DNA of 41,946 bases, taken from contig JAJFKH010000076.1 in the NCBI GenBank assembly GCA_021773305.1, positions 1-41,946 of the forward strand, given 5' to 3'. Position 1 is the first letter of the stretch. Each line of letters starts with the position of its first letter. Source of the DNA: Gammaproteobacteria bacterium (GTDB lineage Bacteria > Pseudomonadota > Gammaproteobacteria > UBA1113). Made by a program: the position numbers and the translations under genes. Under the pieces are notes generated by a model. That model did no database searches. It was given only the letters and a program-made list of their open reading frames with translations, and was not told the origin of the DNA. This document shows, piece after piece, positions 33,801 through 41,946 of the stretch.

Positions 33801-34675
33801 ACAAAGGCAACTTCATTAGACTTTAAACCACTTTTTTTTATCACTGCCTTAATCTGAGAGAGACCTTTTCTCGTTTGACAAAGTACTTCCAGAAGTAATT
33901 CTGCGGCTCTTCTACTCTTTCTAATACATTTTATGGCCACCACTAGCGGTGTACGCTCATTCTCGTCTTGTATATTGATTCTTATACCATCTTGTTGAAG
34001 CAGTAACGCAACGACACCTTCATGGCCTCCCTTGCAAGCATGATGGAGCAGAGTCCAGCCATGATTATCCGCTTGATTGATAGCTGCACCCTGTTGGAGC
34101 AACAATCTAGCGACGGCCTCATGGCCTTTATAGCAAGCATCATGGAAGGGAGTCCAGCCATGATTATCCGCTTGCTTGATAGCTGCACCCTGTTGGAGCA
34201 ACAATCTAGCGACGGCCTCATTGCCTCCAGAGCAAGCCCACTGGAGCGGGGTTCGGCCATTATTATCGGTTTGATTGATAACGGCAGCCGCACCCTGTTG
34301 GAGCAGTAACGCCACGAAAGCCTCATGGCCTTTATAGCAAGCGATATGGAGCGGGGTTCGGCCATGATGATCGGCTTGATTGATATCCGCATCGTATTTG
34401 AGCAATAACGTAACGACAGCCTCATAGCCTTCATCGCAAGCCCAGTAGAGCGGGGTCTGGCCATGATGATTGGCTTGATTGATAGCAGCAGCTGCGCCCT
34501 GTTGGAGTAATAACGTCACAACGGCCTCATGGCCTTTATAGCAAGCCCAATAGAGCGGGGTCTGGCCATGATGATCGGCTTGATTGATATCCACGTCATC
34601 GGACAGCAAGTTCTCTTCAATGGTTTTAATATCATCTGTTTTACAAGCTGCTATAAATTGTTGTTGAGTTATCAT
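30887..34675 (-). CDS. Large ankyrin-repeat protein, candidate secreted effector
   Basis: A 1262-residue protein with no signal peptide. Two ankyrin blocks are visible: residues about 35-260 with roughly seven 33-residue repeats of the form GxTPLxxACxxGHExVVxLLLQQGA, and about 325-470 with four more of the form DGDTPLHIACAEGQTNVVELLL. The remaining 790 residues are mainly helical with no recognised enzyme motif; a WxxDNAGYVNSNRDGRWSTFEEY stretch is notable. Ankyrin proteins of this size are commonly Dot/Icm substrates in Legionella and Coxiella, so a host-interaction role is likely but not proven. The ATG follows AAAGG at 8 nt. A PmrA-like promoter lies about 440 bp upstream on the same strand. 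Confidence 0.85.
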   Translation of the reverse strand: MITQQQFIAACKTDDIKTIEENLLSDDVDINQADHHGQTPLYWACYKGHEAVVTLLLQQGAAAAINQANHHGQTPLYWACDEGYEAVVTLLLKYDADINQADHHGRTPLHIACYKGHEAFVALLLQQGAAAVINQTDNNGRTPLQWACSGGNEAVARLLLQQGAAIKQADNHGWTPFHDACYKGHEAVARLLLQQGAAINQADNHGWTLLHHACKGGHEGVVALLLQQDGIRINIQDENERTPLVVAIKCIRKSRRAAELLLEVLCQTRKGLSQIKAVIKKSGLKSNEVAFVKSRLRKFNQVKAANQLAFTTIPQRKFLKACEKGQLGQVKKLLTTPGIDINAPCAYHETALLKACAEGRTQVVKFLLSQKGIDSHQVDNAGQTPLHVACTEGHTNVVELLLIHDCIDVNLGDNDGDTPLHIACAEGQTNVVELLLIHDGIDVNLEDNNGDTPLNIARQGSHSAIIKLLLARVDTIIDAVDLSHFEQHQREYGQHIDLHTQNYLAQLRETIATSNQNNPNAVFDFPQDNAGNPDAELSLKGYYILRHLIRCSQANGLSQLANHLDILDNINLLLTIPSIKTFVIANVTSCDLPDNYRYADQRIERFASQTNELLRLAQSVGHDGIVMRLLDMPAIREAAENNHYYQGAGAYNLREIAQNRESSMRALSPQEQASVAQIEAAYKETMKNLGSTEVIASLKQTLEEKYLADEASRTIILNSESYQLPFEWSELQTFFKEHKVTSKQRQSILEIYYKNNNHTAYRYLSKPNRWMSDNAGYVNSNRDGRWSTFEEYQTLIAYLWVAANDVNHPPREDNITIADRVDLFLRQLALLNRAHNWDKTHFLRDKDNNSIEEEYDDGEGDKPSCLSGVKTRLFQSLLYHPLYEILDKSITRQFITDTLHEHYTKMLNDSTIGDLEALQTAVGNYFVGFETTPALENLALTDMQRATIKATFIHHYGKKKAAPFLSVVDDLLKEDGLIANHFLRFYQSAHLDKLLENMQKTCLARQMINEVALTHVRKLAHPQTTNDFQAVNQLLFVMKAEGVGCIWEEIKDVVKDEYNKAMQNGANVPTWDSIKDNIDNALLTSASQTIMQTEIKKDIKQSEGYQARRNNGPKLDKQSLFWAKPESAQWTLMGCIKTALKEYQEKSQSSLKRKNQIKALVKDWKGLSEPELVEELCTLLNSKEGSWSENSLKGLLAWHIYNHYDECGLKAKQADIFKDLPKPNKGIRHNCRWKNGRTIPLLCDALRAEFLAPERAIQVNMI
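33982..34610 (-). repeat. 99-bp tandem DNA repeats encoding ankyrin units
   Basis: Within the N-terminal ankyrin block the DNA itself repeats with a 99-bp (33-codon) period. The copies beginning at 34052 and 34151 agree over about 70 bp with only one difference seen. This is far more similarity than ankyrin folding requires and indicates recent duplication or gene conversion. Confidence 0.75.
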
Positions 34676-35112
34676 ACATTAGCCTTTGTTATAAGTCAGT
34701 TGCTATCCTGCTATCAGGATTTGAGCGGATCATAACGGGATACATGCTGTAGCCGGTAATGATAAACGATTCAGCTTAACAAAATCTTAATCCGCCTTAA
34801 AAATCTTTGCTCAAAACAACACCAAGTGTTAAGCAGACACTTTACTGGAAGGCGAGTTTTGTGACTTGTTTCCAAGTAATTTATTCATTGCAATCCAGTT
34901 TAGAACTATCACCAGAGTGGCTTCCTCTATTGAGAAACAAGATGGCCTAAGGCTATGCTTAGATCCGAGAAGCATTAGATGCTCTGCTTCAGCGATTAAT
35001 CTGAAGTGGGTTAATGATGCTTGGTGTAATTTGGTGACTCATGGCGATAGATGTAGAAACCGATTTATTATTGTTGTTGTTGGTTCGATCTGTTCTCCAT
35101 GAGTCGGATACG
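34676..35112. other. 437-bp gap upstream of the ankyrin gene, possible long leader or gene remnant
   Basis: No secure gene. On the minus strand an open frame of 69 codons ends at 34829; it has no good start before an internal ATG at 34975, which would give 48 residues ending NSPSSKVSA and has no clear ribosome binding site. On the plus strand three CTTAA repeats stand 11 and 10 bp apart (34775-34800). If the PmrA-like promoter at 35113-35145 is active, this stretch is a 5' leader of about 430 nt for the ankyrin mRNA, or it carries a small gene I cannot prove. Confidence 0.35.
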
Positions 35113-36608
<1,496 letters not shown>

Positions 36609-36612
<4 letters not shown>

Positions 36613-38903
36613 TCTGTTTCATGTGGAACGCGGTACTTGCACTCTTTCTGTGGACAAACTTTTTCAGTGCCGCGGCTTTTTGTGGTTTTAATTGTTAGAA
36701 TCGGCCAGTTGCAATCTGGACATGATTCATCGAGAGGCTCATCCCAAATTGCATAATCACAGTCTGGGTAACGACCGCAAGAGTAGAAGATTTTACCCCG
36801 CCGGGATTTGCGTTTTAAAATGTTGCCTTGGTTGCATTTAGGGCAACCCACCTCAGTATCCGTGGGTTTTTCCAGAGGTTCCATAAAATTGCAGTTAGGA
36901 TAGCCGCTACAACCAATGAATTTACCATAGCGTCCTTGTTTGATAACAAGTTGTGATTGACATTCAGGACAGACACGTCCTTCAATAATTTCTGGCTTGC
37001 TCGACTCTGCTGTTTCATCAATATTCCGAGTGTAGTCACATTCGGGATATGCAGTACAACCAATAAAACGGCCACGCTTTCCAAGTCGAATGGACAAAGG
37101 CTGCTGGCATTCCGGACATTTTTCGTCAATTTCTTCGGTCGTAACATCTTTTCGTTGCACAGTTTCATTCACAGTATCAATTAATTTTCGAAAGGGTTTC
37201 CAGAACTCATCGAGTAATGGGATCCATTGTTTTTCTCCACGAGAAATTGCATCCAATTCGTCTTCCAAATTTGCCGTGAAATTGTAATCCACATATTTGG
37301 TAAAATGCTCGGTTAAAAAGCGATTGACGACTCTACCCACATCTGTTGGATAAAAACGCTTCTTATCCAACGTAACATACTCGCGTTTTTGCAAGGTTGA
37401 GATAATTGTTGCATAGGTGGAAGGTCGGCCAATGTCATGCTCTTCAAGGGTTTTGACCAGGCTGGCTTCGCTATAGCGTGGTGGTGGCTCGGTAAAATGT
37501 TGGTTGCCCTTAATGTCTTTTAAGGTGACGTTGTCCCCTTGGTTCATAGGAGGTAATAGTTTTTCATCACCACCGCTATCCCCAGCTTTATCATCATCCG
37601 TATCTTCTTGGTAGATGGTCATAAATCCAGGAATGCGAACAGTTGAACCATTGGCTCGGAAAAGATTTTTATCTGTGCCGCAACGCAAAGTAATGGCAAC
37701 GGTATCAATGGTGGCATGGATCATTTGGCAAGCCACCGTACGCTTCCATATTAAATTGTAGAGCTTAAATTGTTCTGGAGAGAGATAGGGCTTCATTTGA
37801 TCAGGCATTCGCAGCACAGAGCTGGGACGGATGGCTTCATGAGCTTCTTGAGCATTTTTTGATTTTGTCTTGAAAGCTCTGGGTTCATCAGGCACATTAT
37901 CTTTGCCATAGCGTTTCGTAATAAATGCTCGAATTTCATCAATGGCTTCTTGGGCTAGATGCACAGAGTCCGTACGCATATAGGTAATCAGACCGACTGT
38001 TTCGCCATCACCAACGTCAATTCCCTCGTAGAGCTGCTGGGCGATGCGCATGGTGCGTTGAGCGCCGAAGCCTAATTTACGTACACCCTCCTGCTGTAGA
38101 GTCGATGTGATAAAGGGTGCTGTAGGATTGCGTTTACGCTGTTTTTTCTCAACTTTGGTGACAGTGAGTTGTCCGTTTGCCGCAGATAACAATTGAGTCG
38201 TTATATCGTTGGCCTGTTCTTCGTTTGTTACCGTAAATTGCTCAACTTTTTCGCCTTCATACTGTACTAGTTTTGCAGTAAAAGGTTGTTCTGAAAAATC
38301 GTTAGCCGCTTCGATACTCCAGTATTCTCTCGATACAAATTTTTCAATATCAATTTCACGCTCAACAATCATCCTCAAGGCAGGGCTTTGCACCCGCCCA
38401 GCGGACAGACCCCGTCGGATTTTCTTCCAGAGCAGCGGTGATAGAGTAAACCCCACCAAATAGTCTAAGGCTCGTCGAGCCAATTGGGCATCAATTAATT
38501 CTTGAGATAATTCCCGTGGGTTTTCAATAGCTTCTTTGATGGCCGGTTTCGTGATTTCATTGAAAACAATGCGCTTGGAAGGCTTATCTTGTAGAACACC
38601 AAACTCTTTCATTAGTTCATTAACTGACCAGGCAATGGCCTCTCCCTCACGATCCGGATCAGTTGCTAGCAATAGGCTGTCGGACTTTTTCAGGGCATCT
38701 CGGATAGCATTTATGTGTTTTAAGTTTCGCTCAATCATTTGGTATTTCATGGCAAAGTTATTATCTGGATCTACGGCGCCATTTTTGCTGATTAAATCTC
38801 GCACATGGCCGTAGGATGCCAAGACTTTGTAGCCTTTGCCCAGGTATTTCTCAATAGTCTTCGCTTTGGCCGGTGATTCGACGACAACAACGTATTTATC
38901 CAT
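36609..38903 (-). CDS. topA: DNA topoisomerase I (type IA)
   Basis: A 764-residue enzyme relaxing negative supercoils. The Toprim domain has VVVESPAKAKTIEKYL and ATDPDREGEAIAW (80-92). The nucleophile is Y308 in VGLITYMRTDSVHL. The C-terminal region (about 594-760) has four zinc-ribbon units, each CPxC...C...C, the third and fourth being more divergent (CPKCNQGNILKRKSRRGKIF and CPDCNWPIL). E. coli TopA is 865 residues, so the tail is shorter here. It overlaps tsaC by 4 bp and is 57 bp from smg. Confidence 0.97.
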
Positions 38904-38960
38904 AATTTACAAGAACTTCTATTCGTCCGCTAAAAAAGGCTTATAACCTAACTATAGTGA

Positions 38961-39428
38961 TTAGTGCAAGGTTTTGTAGGAGGAATTTCCAAAAATACAG
39001 TTTTTATACCATTTCATATGCTTACTTTCCGAGCTTTTGTAGCAAAGAATGATCAATGAAATCCACTTTAGGTGATGAATCGTAATATTGCTCCGCTCAA
39101 TGGCCATGGTGCGATCAATGATCATTTCTCTCACTAACTCTGTTGTCAGCTCGTTGTCTTCTAGGTTCTGAATAAACTTTACACCATCGATACCTAGCTT
39201 ATGGTATTCACGGTTGGTGTAATGCCGCGTTGCTCCTTGAGTGCATGATTGAAGCTTCTCGCTGTATTTATCGTAATGGCTCAAGCCTTCAAGCCAGCTG
39301 AAGGCCTTTAGAATATTCGTGCGTTTGAAGCCAGTGTCTTCTAGTTCTTTCGTGAGATCATCAAAGCACGGTTTTGCTTTGTTTGTTTGAATATAATTTT
39401 CAAACAAGAAAACTAAGATATCGAGCAT
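38961..39428 (-). CDS. smg: Smg family protein (DUF494)
   Basis: A 155-residue protein of the Smg/DUF494 family, found next to dprA in many gammaproteobacteria and of unknown function. The start MLDILVFLFENYIQ, the LTKELEDTGFKRTNILKAFSWLEGL segment and the end YKTLH match the family. C-terminal residues 120-150 are less conserved than usual (a CYKSSESKHMKWYKNC stretch). It follows dprA by 16 bp. Confidence 0.88.
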   Translation of the reverse strand: MLDILVFLFENYIQTNKAKPCFDDLTKELEDTGFKRTNILKAFSWLEGLSHYDKYSEKLQSCTQGATRHYTNREYHKLGIDGVKFIQNLEDNELTTELVREMIIDRTMAIERSNITIHHLKWISLIILCYKSSESKHMKWYKNCIFGNSSYKTLH

Positions 39429-39444
39429 TTTGTTTCCTATTTAG

Positions 39445-40518
39445 TCAATGAAGGCGCTGATAACCGCCCGGCATGGCCATAATATAACCTTTTAACTCTA
39501 GGCGGATCAAGTTTCCCGTGACAATTTTTGTGTCATCATCGCAACGATGGATAATGAGATCCGTGGTTGTGGGATGAAAATCAACATGTTCTAGTAACAT
39601 TTGCTCATGTTGTTTTAGGGGGGGTAGAGCGGGTTCTTGAGTGGTTTTTATGGGTGGTAGTTCTGGCAGTATGTCAGCAAGGGTTTCAACTAATTTTGCG
39701 CCTTCTTTTATGAGCTTATGGCAACCTTTTGCAAGGGGATTATGGATACTGCCAGGTACGGCAAACACGTCTCTACCCTGTTCCAGAGCCAGGCGAGCGG
39801 TAATTAAAGAGCCGCTCTTTAAGGCAGCTTCAACCACCAATATCCCTTGGCTCAAGCCACTGATAACGCGATTACGCCGAGGGAAATTTTGGGGCCTGGG
39901 GCCTTGGGAAATTGGAAATTCAGAGATGATAAGACCATTTGTTGCTATTTTATCGAAAATAGAGCGATTTTGACGAGGATAAATATGACCTAACCCCGTT
40001 CCTAGAACTGCAATAGTAAGTTGATTATTATCCAAAGCGCCCCGGTGGCTCGCGCTATCGATACCTAGGGCGAGGCCACTGGTAATAATAAAACCATTTT
40101 TTCCTAGAGCTTCGGCAAATTGGTAAGCTGTTTGTGATCCATGTTGAGTTGCTTTCCTGGCTCCGACAATGGCAATTTGCGCTCGATGAAGTAGCTTTAT
40201 ATCACCTTTTGCGTAGAGAATAGGGGGTGGATCAGAGATTTCTTTCAAGAGAGCTGGGTAATCTTGATGTTGCAGAGTGATGATGTGGTTCTGATTTTGA
40301 TTTGACCAGGCTATTTCTTTTTCAATGATCTTCCAGCAGGGAGCAACAATAGCACTGATAGTCTGATCTTCTAGGCGTAACTCTTGGAGTTCATTTTTTG
40401 ATAGGGCAAAAAATTTGCCCAGATCAGGGAAGTTTTTCAAAATGGCGGCGAATTTCCTAGGGCCTATACCAGGGGTTTTATGCAGGGCTAGCCAGAGCCC
40501 GAGTTGTTGTTCTGACAT
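39445..40518 (-). CDS. dprA: DNA processing protein DprA
   Basis: A 357-residue protein that binds incoming single-stranded DNA during natural transformation and loads RecA. The Rossmann-like core is visible as IAIVGARKATQHGSQTAYQFAE, ITSGLALGIDSASHRGAL, AVLGTGLGHIYPRQN, SEFPISQGPRPQNFPRRNRVISGLS (cited by ends, about residues 200-224), VVEAALKSGSLITA and FAVPGSIHNPLAKGCHKLI. An N-terminal helix-hairpin-helix-like segment and a C-terminal winged-helix-like domain flank it. I prefer the ATG at 40518 over 40524. It is the first gene of the cluster. Confidence 0.95.
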   Translation of the reverse strand: MSEQQLGLWLALHKTPGIGPRKFAAILKNFPDLGKFFALSKNELQELRLEDQTISAIVAPCWKIIEKEIAWSNQNQNHIITLQHQDYPALLKEISDPPPILYAKGDIKLLHRAQIAIVGARKATQHGSQTAYQFAEALGKNGFIITSGLALGIDSASHRGALDNNQLTIAVLGTGLGHIYPRQNRSIFDKIATNGLIISEFPISQGPRPQNFPRRNRVISGLSQGILVVEAALKSGSLITARLALEQGRDVFAVPGSIHNPLAKGCHKLIKEGAKLVETLADILPELPPIKTTQEPALPPLKQHEQMLLEHVDFHPTTTDLIIHRCDDDTKIVTGNLIRLELKGYIMAMPGGYQRLH

Positions 40519-40537
40519 CGCCATATTTATGAAGAAA

Positions 40538-41485
40538 TTATTCAGCAGTGGTTTGAGTATCTAAAAGATCCTCTACTTTTTTAAGAGGGAGCTTTGTTAT
40601 CAATGCTATCTGTTGGCTAGGGATTTTCATAGACTGCATATTTTTTATAAGGGCAAAAAGTGTTTTTTCTTTACCCTGCTTAAGACCTTCAAGCTTGCCT
40701 TCGAGCTTGCCTTCAAGGACAAATTGCTCCGCCATTGTCATCATATCACCTCTTATGTCGCTTCTTAATTGTCTACCGAGCCTCTCAGTAAACTGCTTAG
40801 CAGAACTATTACATGATTTTTTTGTTAACAAAAAATGCAATACACTTTTTATATACTCTGCTGGAGTATTTTTTCGATTTTCTTGGTAAGCATTCATTAA
40901 TTCCGCTAGTTTGTCAGCATAGTCTAACATGTTTTCCTGAGCAACTTTTTTCATGGCAAAAATCATCAAGCTGTCATAAGCATTTTTTTGTAGAGATTTA
41001 TCCGGGATGTCATTAAAATCAATGAGCTGACACGGATTATTGAATATCGTTCTGGCATGATCTTTGTAGTAACCGAATAAAGCATAAAAATTTGTAGAAA
41101 AATTATAGGGTTTTTCACCATTGTAAACTAAAAGACCGTAGACAAGAGGCAGATCTTCAGAATGCTGTTGTTGTCGGTGGTGAGTATCAAGTAAGCGAAA
41201 CATATTATAAAAAACTTGGAACGGCGCCCATTTATCAGGATAGCTTTTATGTTCAAAAGTTGTGATAAAATATCCTAATTCTTTCTTCATTTTGGCTTTG
41301 TAAGTAATATCACTGATGCGAATATCTAATCCATAGCCCACCGTGTTACTTTCAAATAGATTTAAAGTGCCCCAGTGGATCAATGGTTTGATAGAATTTG
41401 GTAGATGGTTTTTTAAAAATGATCGGGCAACAGGGAGTTCTTGTAGAGAACGTTTGAAAAATTGATCGTGAGGCGATCTTTCCAT
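40538..41485 (-). CDS. Rpn family recombination-promoting nuclease / putative transposase
   Basis: A 315-residue protein of the Rpn (PD-(D/E)XK) family, DNA endonucleases that promote RecA-independent recombination in E. coli. The N-terminus PHDQFFKRSLQELPVARSFLKNHLP matches the family. A likely catalytic Asp is in RISDITYK and the ExK motif is in TTFEHKSYPDKWAP. The C-terminus has the family-typical LEGKLEGKLEG heptad-like repeat and LITKLPLKKVEDLL. The ATG at 41485 has AAGGA 8 nt upstream; a TTG at 41491 is also in frame. Such genes spread horizontally and vary between strains. Confidence 0.85.
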   Translation of the reverse strand: MERSPHDQFFKRSLQELPVARSFLKNHLPNSIKPLIHWGTLNLFESNTVGYGLDIRISDITYKAKMKKELGYFITTFEHKSYPDKWAPFQVFYNMFRLLDTHHRQQQHSEDLPLVYGLLVYNGEKPYNFSTNFYALFGYYKDHARTIFNNPCQLIDFNDIPDKSLQKNAYDSLMIFAMKKVAQENMLDYADKLAELMNAYQENRKNTPAEYIKSVLHFLLTKKSCNSSAKQFTERLGRQLRSDIRGDMMTMAEQFVLEGKLEGKLEGLKQGKEKTLFALIKNMQSMKIPSQQIALITKLPLKKVEDLLDTQTTAE

Positions 41486-41709
41486 GCACAATATCCTTTT
41501 GAGCTGTTTAATATATGCATTATAGCATAAATATATAATTTATAAAATGCCTGCGACTTTGTTGTGCTGCAATCCTGCCTAAGAGCAGTATATATTTAGA
41601 GCAATTTGTTCGTAACAGAAGATCACTATTGCGCCCAATCACAAAGAGGAGCTACTATCGCGTGGAAAATACGTACGAATAATCTGATCCAGCACATTAA
41701 AAAGGAAAA

Positions 41710-41946
41710 ATGAGGATGATTGAAGTCTTAGATGAGATATATGCATTGCTAGACAATGCAACAAAAGATAAAATAAAAAGTGTCAATGCTAATGATTCTG
41801 ATATTGATCAACGTATCTGTGGATACGAGAATATTTTAAAAAGTTTACCGATGAAGAAAACCCATCTCTTGGATCGGCTGTATTGCATTGTAAACATAGC
41901 CACTCTGTTTCATCAGAAGGCGGATCATAAGCTTTCACTGCTTTGT
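41710..41946 (+). CDS. Start of an unidentified gene (partial, right edge)
   Basis: From an ATG at 41710 the frame is open for 79 codons to the window end (MRMIEVLDEIYALLDNATKD...). An AAGGA lies just upstream, and a second ATG two codons later is possible. The visible part is hydrophilic, helical and without a known motif. The 224-bp gap before it is AT-rich and shows no clear promoter boxes. Confidence 0.45.
   Translation, partial: MRMIEVLDEIYALLDNATKDKIKSVNANDSDIDQRICGYENILKSLPMKKTHLLDRLYCIVNIATLFHQKADHKLSLLC

Noticed and set aside
33982-34464. 160-codon minus-strand frame inside the ankyrin gene
   Set aside because: It repeats with the 99-bp ankyrin unit in another frame and is a by-product of the repeat, not a gene.
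34775-34800. Three CTTAA repeats 11 and 10 bp apart on the plus strand, resembling a further PmrA-like array
   Set aside because: Half-sites are poor beyond CTTAA, no -10 box lies at the expected 7-nt distance, and no plus-strand gene follows.
34866-35102. 78-codon plus-strand open frame
   Set aside because: No ribosome binding site, odd composition and no recognisable motif; it lies opposite an open minus-strand frame in a likely leader.

Overview
The window is a low-GC gammaproteobacterial chromosome segment that most resembles the order Legionellales (Legionella/Coxiella/Berkiella-like, intracellular lifestyle). The grounds are a complete class I mevalonate pathway operon instead of MEP genes, a Com1/DsbA2-like Q-rich DsbA, a giant ankyrin protein, a YopJ-like (clan CE) candidate effector, a large duplicated membrane protein of the effector type, and two tandem sites matching the PmrA consensus known from Legionella and Coxiella. 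No tRNA, rRNA, CRISPR array or intact insertion sequence was seen. The species cannot be named from the sequence alone.

Layout. 1-2.6 kb: the tail of an unidentified gene, an LPS-kinase-like protein, then hemB-elbB. 2.6-10 kb: a sigma70-type promoter followed by six tightly packed signalling genes. These are a heme-NO/O2-binding (H-NOX) sensor, a HK-REC-HK-REC double hybrid kinase, a REC-HK, a REC-PAS gene broken by an in-frame stop, a REC-PAS-like regulator, and a REC plus degenerate HD-GYP regulator. 10-15.3 kb: minus-strand mevalonate operon (HMG-CoA reductase, mevalonate kinase, phosphomevalonate kinase, diphosphomevalonate decarboxylase), divergent idi, and ferredoxin-NADP reductase. 15.4-18.1 kb: accessory island with a PmrA-like promoter, the YopJ-like gene, an unknown gene and a 127-bp palindromic element. 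18.1-23.9 kb: glyQ-glyS-gmhB-plsC-lysE operon, preceded by dsbA. 24-30.3 kb: a RelE-type toxin remnant, a secreted Gln-rich small protein, uvrD, the duplicated membrane protein, cytochrome c4 and engB. 30.3-35.1 kb: a small ORF and the 1262-aa ankyrin protein with a long leader region that begins at a second PmrA-like site. 35.1-40.5 kb: dprA-smg-topA-tsaC-hemF housekeeping cluster. 40.5-41.9 kb: an Rpn-type nuclease and the start of an unknown gene.

The most interesting system is the H-NOX locus. It looks like an independent, larger version of the NO-responsive HnoK/HnoD phosphorelay described in Shewanella, with three tandem paralogous response regulators, one of them interrupted by a nonsense codon immediately followed by ATG. 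The second is the pair of PmrA-like promoters with the same 9-2-9 geometry and the same 7-nt gap to the -10 box, one driving the YopJ-like gene and one pointing towards the ankyrin gene. The membrane protein at 26.9-29.0 kb is built from two copies of a ~340-residue module. Six of the seven convergent gene pairs overlap tail to tail.
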